Assembly (NCBI RefSeq): GCF_000226095.1
Contig: NC_016478.1
Coordinates: 62,001 to 126,000, forward strand
Direction: 5' to 3'
DNA length: 64,000 bases
DNA from: Thermothelomyces thermophilus ATCC 42464
Lineage: Eukaryota > Ascomycota > Sordariomycetes > Sordariales > Chaetomiaceae
Every line of letters starts with the position of its first letter. The stretch's first letter is position 1. The translations under genes were made by a program, and so were the position numbers. Of this stretch, positions 46,626 to 59,600 are shown one piece after another. Below the pieces are notes generated by a model. That model saw only the letters and a list, made by a program, of their open reading frames with translations, did no database searches and was not told the origin of the DNA.

Positions 46626-48883
46626 TGATTTTCGGGCCCCTCGAAGGGCCCTAACCCGTTTCCTAGGTTAGTGCTAACCTCTTTAGTCATTCGGCTAATA
46701 GTAGCTTCGTTGATTATGCTCATTTCTATAAGCCATTAAGTGCTAGTAGCTTCCTACCATTAGGTCTGTTCTACTTTCTGTTGTATATATTATAGCTTTA
46801 TCTAAAGCTCCTAGATCTGCGATTTCTTTTCATCTATATAGTAGAGGTAGTCGTTACTTTAGCACGAGTCTTATATATCTTGTGCTATTCTATAGTACCT
46901 AGGCTAGGCTTGTTTTAGTACTACTATAATGCCTTCTAGATCGCGGGCTTCGATTTTCTAGAGCAATTTGGCCACTCTATTTCCTATATTATAGACCTAT
47001 TCCACAGAGCAGAGGCTCCTATCCCTATTTTCTTATTAGGTTAGCTAGTAATTATTTTTAAATTTGTTACAAAAGTGGTATTAGCATTCGTATAACATAT
47101 ACTAGAACTAGGGCACTTATATATATGCCTTATATTATAGGTATAGTCACATAGCGTTGCCTAGAACGTATTAGAATTCTTTTCTAAATCCTTCCTACTA
47201 TATGTAGACTATAGGTACTCTAATGCTAAGGTAAAAGTATTTCTTCTAGTAGTTTTCCTACGTACATTTGTCTTTTCCACGGTTTGCGCGCATAAGCTAG
47301 TACTCTAGGTTCTGTACGTCATAGCTAAGTTGCTAATCGTCAAAATACTTGGCATAGCTGTCGGGCCTATCATATATTATAGGCTATTCCCCTTTAATAG
47401 TTTCTATAATATGTCAAAGTTCCCTTATCTCGTTCCTTATCTTATCGCTCTACTAGGCAAGTCGAATCAAACGTCTATCCCGTTCGTATAGTTCCGTGTT
47501 AAGCCGGAAAACTTCGTTACGGTACTATTCGATTCGTTCCTAGAGGAATAGAATATTAGGTCTAGGTCTTTTAATTCCTTAGGTGTCGGTCGTCTATAAT
47601 CTATCCTGCCTCTAGGTAACTATAAAACCCTACTACCTCAAGGCTAGGAGAATCGAAATTGGTAGTGTATATTCTCCTACCGTGTTCTATTCGGCAAGAC
47701 CTATCTCTAGGTCTATAGTAACTAGTTTAGAGTACGGTACTTGTTTATCTTTACTATCGCCGTCGCGTTTAAGACTATCTATATCGCTATCCCTATTCTT
47801 ATAATTTATAGCCGCTACTTCGATAGTATCCTTAGTAGTTTCGTTAATAGCTGTAATTTCCTTTCTAAGGACTAGTTCCTAGTCTTTCTTTAGGCTTTAA
47901 CATTCTTATTTATAGTGTCCTTTCTTTCTATAGTTATAGTAAGTAATGTTAGACTTATCTTTGGCTATCTTTTTCTTATCCTACTTCTATATTACGTCTA
48001 TATCTATAGCTCTAGGATACGTCCTATACAATGTGCTAATATATACTCGTTTTTTCTTATTATTAGCCTTAACCACGGTTCTATTTATCTAACCTCGTTT
48101 CTACTACTCTTATATATAAAGTCGATTATCAATTCTAATAGCCTATATAATATATTTATCTAAGGTCTTAGGCTAGTTATACTTATATAGTTCGTCTTTA
48201 ACCTTTTCCTTTAGGCTATTATAGAATAGTTACATTAATACTTTATTATTAAGCTAAGACTTAAGTATATCCTATCTAAACTATATAGTATAAAAGGCTA
48301 TTAACTTAGTCTATTAGAGATTAGTAAGTCTTTCTTATATATAAATCTTCTTGTCTTTGTCACTAAAAACCTTCTAAAGCTCTTCTTTAAAACGGTCATA
48401 AGATCGAAAGACTACCTACGTAAATACGTCTTAGTTATCTTTGTCTTCCTTAGTAAGGTAGTCATTCTACGTAGGCTCAAACTATCTAAGTACCTTGCCC
48501 TCTAGTCTTATAGCCATATAGAGGACTTTAGCTTTATCGTCTAGAAACTTGTTATCATTAAGCTAGAAGTAGGATTAGAGGTTTATCAAGAATCTTACAA
48601 GATCCTCCTTAGTTCCTCCGTATTTGCTAGGTAGTTTGATCTTGATACGGCTCACTTTGGCGCCCTTGAGTGCCTTAATTTTAGTATAGGCCTCGCTAAC
48701 CAGCTTCTATAAGTGCTTTTTGCCGTTCTCGAGTTCCTTGATCTGAGCTTAAGTAACTTTATCTCTCTAGTCTAACTCCTAGATCTGCTACTAGAGTTAA
48801 CCGAGCTAGGTAAGTAGCTATTTGGCCATAATGTTAGTAGCTATGTTAATGTCGAGGTCGAAATTACCTCTGTTTTGAGCTAT
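46427..48883 (-). pseudogene. gag: Beta-4 first internal copy: gag
   Basis: Minus strand from ATA 48883 (mutated ATG, A-Q-N-R follows) to TAA 46427, 819 codons as in beta-2. The eroded CCHC knuckle lies antisense to about 47890-47945. The plus-strand open frame at 47915-48163 is its shadow. Confidence 0.84.
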
Positions 48884-48910
48884 GATAGAATAAAGGGAGT
48901 GATAGTAACG

Positions 48911-49370
48911 TATGACAAACCTAACTTAGACTTCTTCTAAAAGGGTTTAGATAGAGATAAATTAAGCGGGACAAGCGTATAGGTCGTCTAAGGGATTTGG
49001 TAAAGCCAAAGGGTTTATAATAATACTAGAGTTATCTCTTACAATAGTTAATGATGCTTGGTATAAGTACTTGTGATTATAGGTTGGGTTGCTATTACTA
49101 GTAAACTCCTAGAGTCTACTATAACGAGTGGCTATTTATATATATATATACTTCTGCTAATTGCTTATAGTCCCCTTCTATCCTGTCCTTGGATTGCCTT
49201 TAGTAGCTAGCTATCCTCTGCTATCTTTCCCTTTTTTGGCAATCGTTTGCCCGTGGTAGCCTATGCTCTCTAGCGATCCTGTGTTAGCCTCGCTTCGTGC
49301 CCTTCTTAATTGGTGGCTTATTTAGCCTCCTATGCCCTACTAGGTCGCGGTATATGGTTGGCTTGTGACA
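48911..49370 (-). repeat. Beta-4 array middle LTR (subtype III)
   Basis: 460 bp from TATGACAAACC to CTTGTGACA. It serves the first internal copy as 5' LTR and directly abuts the truncated second internal copy at 49371. Confidence 0.9.
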
Positions 49371-52300
49371 CTCTGTTAATAATATATAAATCTAGAATTT
49401 CTTCGACGTCCTATTCTTCCTCTTTATCCTCTGCTTCGATATATATAGTAACCTTGGCGTTCTTTGGTATTGGTTTGAGAAGTAAAATATAAAAAATATC
49501 TATCTATAGTTATATAGATGACGGTAACGATAGTTAGTAGTTAGATGTCGAAATTCGTTCTTTGATAACGAAGGGTCCGACCTTCTTAAAGTCTAGCTTT
49601 GTACTTGGTCGTTTGGTTTGTAGGTTTCGTATGATTAGATAGACTTTGTCTCCTCTCTCTAGGTAAGGTCCCTCGAGCCTATATTTGTTATAGTAGTTCT
49701 TTATTCTAGTTCTAATAAACTCGAGTTCCTTTTTAAGCTTCTTATATAGTATATATATCTATTCTACTTTGACTACTACTCTTGGTACTATAACCTCTAG
49801 TCCTTACCTAAGGTCTACTTTATATCTATAATTTGTAAAGAACGGTATAACTTTGGTTGTTTCTATTAGTATTATATTATAAGCGAGTTATACTATTAGT
49901 AATAGTATGACCTAGTCGTCTTACTAGTAGTTGATATAAGAATGGAGATATTACTTGATAACTTGGTTTAGTTACTCCGTTTGTCTGTTAGTCTACGGGT
50001 GATATACTATTAATAGCTTGCTATTGACGCCTAATCATTGTATTAACGCTTACTAGAACTTTGATATGAACTTGGTGTCTTTGTTGGTAATCTATTCTTA
50101 TGGCCAAGTATATATAGATATAACTTGCCAATAGATTATATCTGTTAGCTGTTTAGCTATCTAGGACTCCTTATAGGGAAAAAAGTATACTTATTTAGTT
50201 AGGCGATCTACTATAGTGAGAATACTATTATAGATTACTCCTATAGCTATATCCTTAGATTCTGGCAGTTTTGTAATAAAGTCTATTATAACTGAGCTCT
50301 ATAGTTTATTAGCTGTTAGCAGTGGCTAAAGTAGCCTATATAGCTTATGCCGTGCCGTTTTGCTTCGATTATAGATATTATAGTTCCGTATAATTTCCTT
50401 AACTTATACCATTAACTATAGAAAGTTATAATGTTTCTTGACTTATATAATAGTCTTTATAACTCCTTTATATCCTCCGAGTTTCGATTTATAGAGTTCT
50501 CGAATCATTCGTAGCTATTGATCCCCATTATAGATATATACTTTGCCTTAGTACCAGAGTTTCCTATCTCTTTCTTCTACTCCGTTAGGTACCATTAGTC
50601 CGGGTACTACTTAATATTATATCTCGTTAATCCTTTCTTCTCAAAAGATTATATAATATTCTAGGAACGAGTCGAGTAGATCGTCTTCTATAGGTATCTA
50701 CGTTTCGTACTATAGTATTCCGTCTATTCGTTCCTTGAATAACGGTGGTATTATTTCCGTTCGTCCTTCCGTATAATCCGTTCGTCAGCTTAAGGCGTCC
50801 GCTTATATGTTCTCTTTGCCCTTCTTATAGCGGATCTCAAAATTGAACTCTATAAGGAATTCTACCTATTGTATTTGTCGTCCGTTAAGCTCCTTTACCA
50901 TCGTAAAGTACCGTAAATTCTTATAATCTATATATACTTATACTAGTTTAATCGTACCACTAAGGTATAGTTACTATTCCTTAAAAGCTTCGATAATTAT
51001 AAGTAGTTCTTCATTATAGATTAGATAATTAAGATATAGTCCATCAAGCTTCTTTAAAAAGAAGGCTATAGAATATAGCTTCCCTTGTTTATCTTATTAT
51101 CCTAACTGTCTTCTAATAGTATAGTCTGAAGCGTCCGTTTCTACCTCAAATGGCTTTTTAGGGTCTAATAATACTAGTACTAGATCTTTAGTAATGGCGT
51201 CACAGATCTATATAAATGCTTACTTATATTACTTTTCCTATTGGAATTTAGCGTTCTTCTTAGTAAGTTCGTATAAAGGTTATATAATTGCTCTAAAGTT
51301 CCTAATAAATATCTGGTAGAAGTTCGTAAACCCGATAAAACTTCGTACTTCCGTAACTAACATTGGTTATAGCCAATTCTTAATAGCTTTAACCTTTAAA
51401 GGTTCTATCCAAATTTGTCCTAGGGATATCTCGTATCCTAAAAATACCGTCTTCCTGACGTAGAATTTACTCTTTTCCTTATTAACTAATAGCTTATATA
51501 TATATAATATATCTAGTACTACTTTTATATACTTCCGGTATTTATCTATTATCTTAGAGAAGATGAGTATATTATCGAGATAATATATCGTAAATTTATT
51601 AAGAAAGGGTCGGATAGCTTGATTGATCAGGGCTTAGAACGTTACTAGCGCGTTTATAAGTCCGAATAGTATAATAAGGTACTTGTAGTAACTATAGGAT
51701 ATTCTAAAGGCCATTTTCTACTCGTTACCTTCTTTGATCTGTATATAATTATAGACCAATGGTAAGTTAAGATATATAAAATATTAGGCTCCTGCCAACT
51801 GATCTCGGAGCCGTAAGATTAGTAGTAACGGGTATCGGTTTTTCACGGTCTATTTATTAAGTTACCAATAATCGACATATAACTATAGCTTTCTGTCTTT
51901 CTTAGGCATAAACAGGATTAGGTAGCCTACTAATAATATCGACGGGCAGATATATCCTCTTCGAAGGTTCTCCTCTAAATATCGCTTAAGTTCTTCGTTC
52001 TATATCTAGCTCGTATAGTAAATCTTAAGGAACTTTAGTTATGCTCCTTCTATAAGCTTGATCTCGTAATCCTATAGACCGTGTTCTGGTAATCCTTCTG
52101 GATACTTCGGTTCGAATACTAGGTATTCCTTATACTCCTTTAATACTTCCCTAGTCTTATCTCGTTTCTCGGTTTTCTAATAATATACGAACTTGGTTCT
52201 ATCTATAGCGATGCTAGCGATTTCTCCTGTCTTAACCTACTACTCTAGTTACAGCGCTCCGTATTCGTCAATAGAGAGGACAGCTATCGGTAGTTTAGCT

Positions 52301-52938
52301 TATTCCTCCTATTATAATGTTAGTATCGTTATACTACTTCTTCTAGAGTCTGTAATAGTCTGCCTACTACTATCCGTCTCTTATAGTAGATCTATAGGAT
52401 ATGCCTTCCCTTGAGCATCGTCCGCTTGCGATCCTTGTATACTCCCTATCTCGCTAGTCAAATACGACTCTGTTTAGGGTTATAGGTAGCTATTATTCTT
52501 CTAGCTAATGTCCGGGTCGTAATCTTCATACTATAGTAATCCTAATATTATATCTTTATTGTTACCTATATCTATAATATTAAATATAACTATTATAGTC
52601 TTCCCTACTATAGTAATATTAATTAGTTTGGTCTCCCTATATACCTATTATATTAGAAATGGCCCTTTAATTATACTATATTTCTACTTTATTCTCTAGG
52701 GTATCTGTAGCTAATTCATAAGTATCGGTAAAATCAGGTTTATCTCTACTCTATTATTTACTAATATAAGCATTTCATACTGTTTCTATTGTATTATTAT
52801 CTATAGTCACTTATCTTGCCGCCATTGCCTAAAAACTATGGCGATTTCCTATATTTCTGCTAGGAGGTCTCGATATCATAGTCTCTTATGCCAGTTCCTC
52901 CTATACTACGCTACCACTTGCCACTATACGGGCGTTAA
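49371..52938 (-). pseudogene. pol: Beta-4 second internal copy: pol, 3' end deleted
   Basis: Minus-strand pol from the protease (52770) down to 49371, where it stops inside the chromodomain region at the exact end of the middle LTR. It lacks the equivalent of 42200-43057, i.e. the last part of pol, the antisense gene and the purine tract. The RT box reads YLDN (antisense to about 51560-51580). The 60-codon plus-strand frame spanning 49310-49492 is an accidental fusion of LTR and antisense pol. Confidence 0.85.
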
Positions 52939-55196
52939 TGGTTTTCGGGCCCCTCGAAGGGCCCTGACCCGTTTCCTAGGTTAGTACTAACCTCTTTGAC
53001 TATTCGGCTAATAGCGGCTTCATCGATTATACTCATTTCTATAAGCCATTAAGTACTTATAGCTTCCTACTATTAGGTCTGTTCTACTTTCCGTCGTACA
53101 TGCTATAGCTTCATCCGAAGCTCCCGAATTCGCAATTTCTTTTCGTCCGTGTAATAAAGATAATCGTTACTCTAACACAAGTCCTATATGTCTCGTCCTA
53201 TTCTATAGTACCTGGGCTAGGCTCGTTTTGGAACTATTATAATACCTTCTAGACTCCGAGCTTCGATTTTCCAGAGTAATTTAGCCGCTCTATTTCCTAT
53301 ATTATAGACCTATTCTATAGGGTATAAGCTTTCGTCCCCGTTTTCCTATTAGGTTGGCTAGTAATTGTTTTCGAATTTGTTATAAAAGTGATATTAGTAT
53401 TTATATACTATATACTAGAACTAGGGCACTTATATATATACCTTATATCGAGGGTATAGTTGTATAGCGTTGCCTAGGAGGTATTAGAATTCTTTCCTAA
53501 ATCCTTCCTACTATATATGGACTATAGGTACCCTAATACTAAGGTAGGAATGTTTCTTCTAGTAGCTTTCCCACGTATACTTATCTTCTCTATAGTTTGT
53601 ATATATAAACTAGTACTTAGGGTTCTATATATCGTAGCTAAGTTACTAGTTGTCAAAGTATTTAGTATAACTATTAGGCCTATTATATATTATAGGCTTT
53701 TCTCCTTTAAAGGTTTCTATAATATGTCGGGTTTCCCTTATCTTATGCCTAAGCTCTTTACTCTACTAAATGAGTCGAGTTAGGCATCTATCTCGTTCGT
53801 ATAGCTCCGTATTAAGTCAAAAGACTTTGTTATAATACCATTCGATTCGTTCCTGGAGGAATAAGACATTTGGTCTAGGTCTTTCAACTCCTTAGGTATC
53901 GGTTGTCTACGATCTATCCCGTCTCTATATAACTATAAAACCCTATTACCTTAGGGCTAGGATAATCGAGATCGGTAGTATATACTCTCCTACCATATCC
54001 TATTTAGTAATACTTATTTTTAGGTCTATAGTAACTAGTTCGGAGTATAGTACTTGTTTATCTTCACCGTCGCTATTATATCCGAGACTGTCCGTGTTAT
54101 TATCCCTATCTTTATAGCTTATAGCTACTACTTCGATAATATCCTTGGTAGTTTTGTTAATAACCGTAATTTCCTTTCTAGGGACTGGTTTCTACTCTTT
54201 CTTCAGGCTTTGATATTCTCGCTTATAGTGCCCTTTCTTTCTATAGTTATAGTAGGTAATATTAGACTTGTCTTTGGTCATCTTCTTCTTATCTTACTTT
54301 TATATTATATTTATATCTATAGCCTTAGGATATATTCTATATAAGGTACTAATATATACTTGTTTTTTCTTATCATTAGCCTTGACTATAGTTCTATTTA
54401 TTTAACCTCGTTTTTATTACTCTTATATATAGAGTTAATTATCGATTCTAATAGCCTATATAATATATTTATCTAGGGTCTTAGGCCAATTATACTTATA
54501 TAGCTTATCTTTAACCTTTTTCTTTAAGCTATTATAGAATAGTTATATTAATACCTCATTATTAAGCTAAGACTTAAGTATATCCTATCTAAACTATATG
54601 GTATAGGAGGCTACTAACTTAGTCTATCGGAGATTAGCGAGTCTTTCCTATATATAAATCTTCTTGTCTTTATTACTAAAGACCTTCTAAAACTCTTCTT
54701 CAAAACGGTCATAGGATCAAAAGACTATCTATATAAATATATCTTAGTCGCCCTTGTCTTCTTTAGTAAGATAATCGTTCTATATAGGCTCGAACCATCT
54801 AAGTACCTTGCTCTTTAGTCTAGTAGCTATATAGAGGACTTTAGCTTTATCATCTAGAAACTTATCGTCATTAAGCCAGAAGTAGGATCGGAGGTTTATT
54901 AGGAACTCTATAAGATCCTCCTTAGTTCCTTTATATTTGCTAGGTAGTTTAATCTTAATATAGCTTACTTTGGTAGTCTCAAGCGTCTTAATTCTAGTAT
55001 AGCCCTCGTTAACCAGTTTCTACGAATGCCTTTTACCATTCTCGAGTTCTTTAATTCGAGCTTAAGTAGCCTTATCTCTCTAGTCTAACTCCTAGATCTA
55101 CTATTAGAGTTAACCAAGCTAGGCGAGTAGCTATTCGGCTATAACGTTAATAGTTATATCGATATTAAGGTCGAAATTACCTTTGTCCTAAACTAT
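52740..55196 (-). pseudogene. gag: Beta-4 second internal copy: gag
   Basis: Minus strand, ATA 55196 (mutated ATG) to TAA 52740, 819 codons, same frame length as beta-2. The knuckle lies antisense to about 54205-54255. Dense RIP stops. Plus-strand open frames at 53517-53783 and 54054-54344 are shadows. Confidence 0.84.
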
Positions 55197-55223
55197 AATA
55201 GAACAAAGGGAGTAATAGCAATA

Positions 55224-55457
55224 TATAACAAACCTAACTTAGACTTCTTCTAAAAGGGTTCAGACAAAGGTAGATTAAGCGGGACAGGTATATAGGTCGT
55301 CTAAGGGATTTGGTAAAGTTAAAGGGTTTATAACAATACTAAGGTTATCTTATATAGTAGTTAGCGATACTTGGTATAAGTACTATAGTTATAAGTTACT
55401 ATTACTAGTAAACTCCTAGAGTCTACTATAACAAGTAGCTATTTATATATATATATA
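55224..55457 (-). repeat. Beta-4 array 5' LTR, inner part (subtype III)
   Basis: R/U5 part of the LTR, from TATAACAAACC to the TATA run where beta-5 is inserted. It continues at 63012. Confidence 0.88.
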
Positions 55458-55884
55458 TGTAACGAACCTAACTCAGACTTCTTCTAAAAGGGTCCAGACA
55501 GAGGTAGATTAGGCATAATAGGCAGGCAGGTCGTCTAAGGGATTCGGTGAAGCCAAAGGGTTTATAACAACACTAGAGTTATCTCTCATAGTAATCAGCA
55601 ATGCTTAGTATAAGTACTGTAATTGTAATTGTTACTACTAGTAAACTCCTAGAGTCCACCGTAACGAGTGACTATATATATATATTTATAATCCTAGGAT
55701 CACTAGCGGTCGTAGTGATCCTCTGTACTAGCTTACCTGGCTCACGTCGTGAGCTAGTGATCCTCTGCTAGGATCATTTCTTGCCAAGTGTGATCCTGTC
55801 CTGATTGGTCTATCATTCCTTTGGCCTGATTGGCCTGTTCGTGTCGGTAGCCTAGGTAGCAGCTGTATGTATATTTCCGTGATA
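55458..55884 (-). repeat. Beta-5 3' LTR (subtype I)
   Basis: TGTAACGAACC to TTCCGTGATA. U3 carries AGTGATCCTCTG twice (near 55714 and 55756), a third GTGATCCT near 55789, and two inverted AGGATCA copies. It also has the palindrome CTCACGTCGTGAG (55741-55753). These may be regulatory repeats. Confidence 0.9.
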
Positions 55885-56010
55885 CGATGCCCTCCCTCCG
55901 AGGCTTTCGACCCGAAAGCCCTCTTTAGGCCGTTTTAAATAGCGTTAACGTCCTTTTCTATATATGCCTTGCAATTTTTTCCTTTTTCCGTACTGCTAGT
56001 AGCTAACAAG

Positions 56011-56670
56011 ATAGCAGATCGTATCTCTAAGCGCCGATCTTCGAAATCCTAATAGCGCGCCGCGCTTGCTTCTTTCATTGACTCCTCTGGTGTAGACGTC
56101 ATGCCGTGTTCGTGGTGTTTCAAGCGGAACTTGGCTTGTCGTATGGCGTTAGGCTCTTCTCGCTATAGCGAGTGTATACGTCAGGGTCGTTCTTACAATA
56201 GTTCCGATGTAGCATCTGCTTGTTCATAGCCTAGTTATTACCTTAATATTTATAGCTAATCTTTTATAATAACAAGGATTATATCTAAACAAAAACGTAT
56301 AGAACAAAAAGAGGCCGATACTAAAGAGGCCCTTTTTGTTCTTCAAACTTAACTTTAGACAGCTATCGGTCGATTAGCTTGTCTTCATCGCTAGAAACGT
56401 TTCTTAAAGGAGCAGGGTTCCAAGCTGTTTTATCGAGGTATACAGTCTCTAGAGGAAATAGAGGCAAAAGAACAGAGGGTATAAGATTCCGAGGGTTGTG
56501 TCATTAGTGATGTACGGTCCTAGGGTGCTGACGTCCCGTTTAACTAGTCCTCTTTAGGCCTGGATTTGTTGGAGGCTAACTTGGCCGTTTTGTCCGAGCC
56601 AGTGCCTACGGTTAATCCGGGTTCTAGCGGTAGAACTATTCTAGTTTCTTAGGGCAGTTCAAATTCTTGA
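56011..56670 (+). pseudogene. Beta-5 antisense gene, subtype I: best-preserved six-cysteine plus helical protein
   Basis: One frame of 220 codons from ATA 56011 (ATG in beta-1) to TGA 56668-56670. Residues 33-62 (56107-56196) read C-x2-C-x6-C-x8-Y-x2-C-x6-Y, and restoring the two RIP changes fits the Zn2Cys6 spacing. Residues about 95-155 are Lys/Glu-rich (KRIEQKEADTKEALFVLQ, KRFLKEQGSK, SLEEIEAKEQ) and probably coiled coil. Only a handful of TAG/TAA/TAA-type stops break it. It runs against pol and overlaps its last codons. Possible roles include DNA-binding or Gag-associated protein, but nothing here proves one. Confidence 0.72.
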
Positions 56671-59600
56671 CTAGTTCCTATAAGTTGTCTTCTAGTCCGA
56701 AATTAAGCTATTTGACCAAGTACTATAGTTCTCTATTAGTAATACGTAAATCTAGAATTTCTTCAACGTCCTATTCTTCTTCCTTGTCTTTTGCTTTAAT
56801 GTACGTAGCAACCTTGGCGTTTTTCGGTGCTAGTTCGAGAAGCGAAATATAAAAAACATCTATCTATAGTCATATAGATAATAGTAACGATAGTCAGTAG
56901 TTAGATGTCGAAATTCGTTCTTTGATAATAAAGGGTCTGACCTTCTTAAAGTCTAGCTTCGTGCTTAGTCGTTTAGTTCGTAGGTTTCATGCAATTAGGT
57001 AGACTTTGTCTCCCCTTTCTAGGCAAGGTCCCTCGAGCCTATATTTGTCGTAGTAGTTCTTCATTCTGGTCTTGACAAACTCGAGTTCCTTTTTAAGCTT
57101 TTTATATAGTATGTACATTTGTTCTACTTTGACTGCTGCTCTCGGTACTATGACCTCTAGTCCTTGCCTAAGGTCTGCTTTATATCTATAGTTCGCGAAG
57201 AACGGTGTAATTTTAGTCGTTTCCGTTGGTGTCGTGTTGTAAGCGAGTTGTACTATTGGCAATAGTATGACCTAGTCGTCTTGCTAGTAGTTAACGTAAG
57301 AACAAAGATACTGCTTAATAACTTGGTTTAATCGCTCCGTTTATCTGTTAGTCTGTAGATAATATGCTATTAATAGCTTGCTACTAATGCCTAATCGTTA
57401 TATTAACGCTTGCTAGAACTTCGATACAAACTTAGTGTCTCTATTAGTGATCTATTCTTGTGGCTAAGTATATACTAATGTAACTTGCCGATAGATTACG
57501 TCTACTAGCTGTTTAGCTATCTAGGACTCCTTATAGGGAAAGAAGTATGCCTATTTAGTCAGGCGATCTACTATAGTGAGAATGCTGTCGTAGATTACTC
57601 CTGTAGCCGTGTCCTTAGATTCTAGCAGCTTTGTAATAAAGTCTATCGTAACTAAGCTCTATAGTTTGTCAGCTATTGGCAGTGGCTAAAGCAGCCTATA
57701 TGGCTTATATTATGCCGTTTTGCTTCGATTATAGATGTCATAGCTCTATATAACTTCCTTAACTCATACTGTTAACTATAGAAAGTCGTAGTGTTTCTTG
57801 ACTTATACGATAGTCTTCGTAACTCCTTTGTATCCTCTAAGTTTCGACTTATAGAGTTCTTAAATCATCCGTAGCTGTTAATCCCTGTTATAGATATATG
57901 CTTTGCCTTAGTACTAGAGTTTCCTATCTTTCTCTTCTACTCCGTCAGGTACCACTGGTCTAGGTGCTGCTTGATACTATACCTTGTTAATCCTTTCCTC
58001 TCGAAAGATTATATAGCATTCTAGGAACGAGTCAAGTAGATTATCTTCTACAGGTGTCTACGTTTCGTGATGTAGCGTTCTGTCTGTTTGTTCCTTAAAT
58101 AACGGTGGCGTTGTTTCCGTTCGTCCTTCCGTATGATCTGTTCGTCGGCTTAAGATGTCTGCTCGTACGTTCTCTTTGCCCTTCTTATAGCAGATCTCAA
58201 AGTTAAATTCTATAAGGAATTCTGCCTATTATATTTGTTGTCTATTAAGCTCTTTCGTTATTATAAAGTATTATAGGTTCTTGTGATCTATATATACTTG
58301 TACTAGTTTAATCGTATTACTGAGGTATAGTTACTATTCCTTGAAAGCTTTAATAATTGTAAGTAGTTCCTTGTTATAGATCGGATAATTGAGACATAGT
58401 CTATCGAGCTTCTTTAAAAAGAAGGCTATAGGATATAACTTCCCTTGTTTGTCTCGTTGTCCTAATTGTCCTCTAATGGTATAGTCTAAAGCGTCCGTTT
58501 CTACCTTAAATAGCTTCTTAGGGTCTAGTAGTACCAGTACTAGATCTTTAGTAATGGTGTTACAAATCTTTATAAATGCTTGCTCGTATCGCTCTTCCTA
58601 TTGAAATTCGGCGTTCTTCTTGGTAAGTTTATACAAAGGTCATACAATCGCTCTAAAGTTCCTAATGAACATTCGGTAGAAGTTTGTAAATCCGATGAAA
58701 CTTTGTACTTCTATAACTAACATTAGTTATAGCCAATTCTTGATAGCTTTAACCTTTAAAGGTTCTATCCGAATTTGTCCTAGGGATATTTCGTATCTTA
58801 GAAATACCGTTTTCCTAACGTGGAATTTGCTCTTTTCCTTGTTAACTAATAGTTTATATATATATAGTACGTCTAACACTGCTTTTACGTGCTTCTAGTG
58901 TTTATCTATCGTCTTAGAGAAGATAAGTATATTATCGAGATAATATACTACAAATTTGTCGAGAAAGGGTTGGATAGCTTGATCAATCAAGGCTTAGAAC
59001 GTTACCGGCGCGTTCGTAAGTCCAAATGGCATGACGAGGTACTCGTAGTGGCTATAGGGTGTCCTAAAGGCCGTTTTCCACTCGTCGCCTTCTTTGATCT
59101 ATATATAGTTATAGGCCGATAGCAAGTCAAGACGCGTGAAATATTAGGCTCCTACTAACTAATCTCGGAGCCGTGAGATTAGTAGTAATAGGTATCGATT
59201 TTTTACGGTCTGTTCGTTAAGTTGCCGATAGTCGATATATAACTATAGCTTTCCGTCTTTCTTAGGCATAAACAGGATTAGGTAGCCTGCTGGCGATGTC
59301 GACAGGCGGATATATCCTCTTCGAAGGTTCTCTTCCAAATATTGCTTAAGTTCTTCGTTCTATATCTAGCTTATATAGTAGATCTTAAAGAACTTTAGTC
59401 GTGCTCCTTCCTTGAGCTTGATCTTGTGATCCTATAGGCTATATTCTAGTAATCCTTCTAGATACTTCGGTTCGAATGCTAGGTATCCCTTATACTCCTT
59501 CGGTACTTCCCTAGTCTTGTCTCATCTCTTAGTTTTCTAGTAGTATACGAACTTGGTTCCGTCTATAGCGATACTAGCGATTTCTCCTATCTCAACCTAC

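Noticed and set aside
49310-49492. 60-codon frame that looks like a fusion protein
   Set aside because: Spans the LTR/truncated-pol junction of the tandem array. It is an accident of the deletion.
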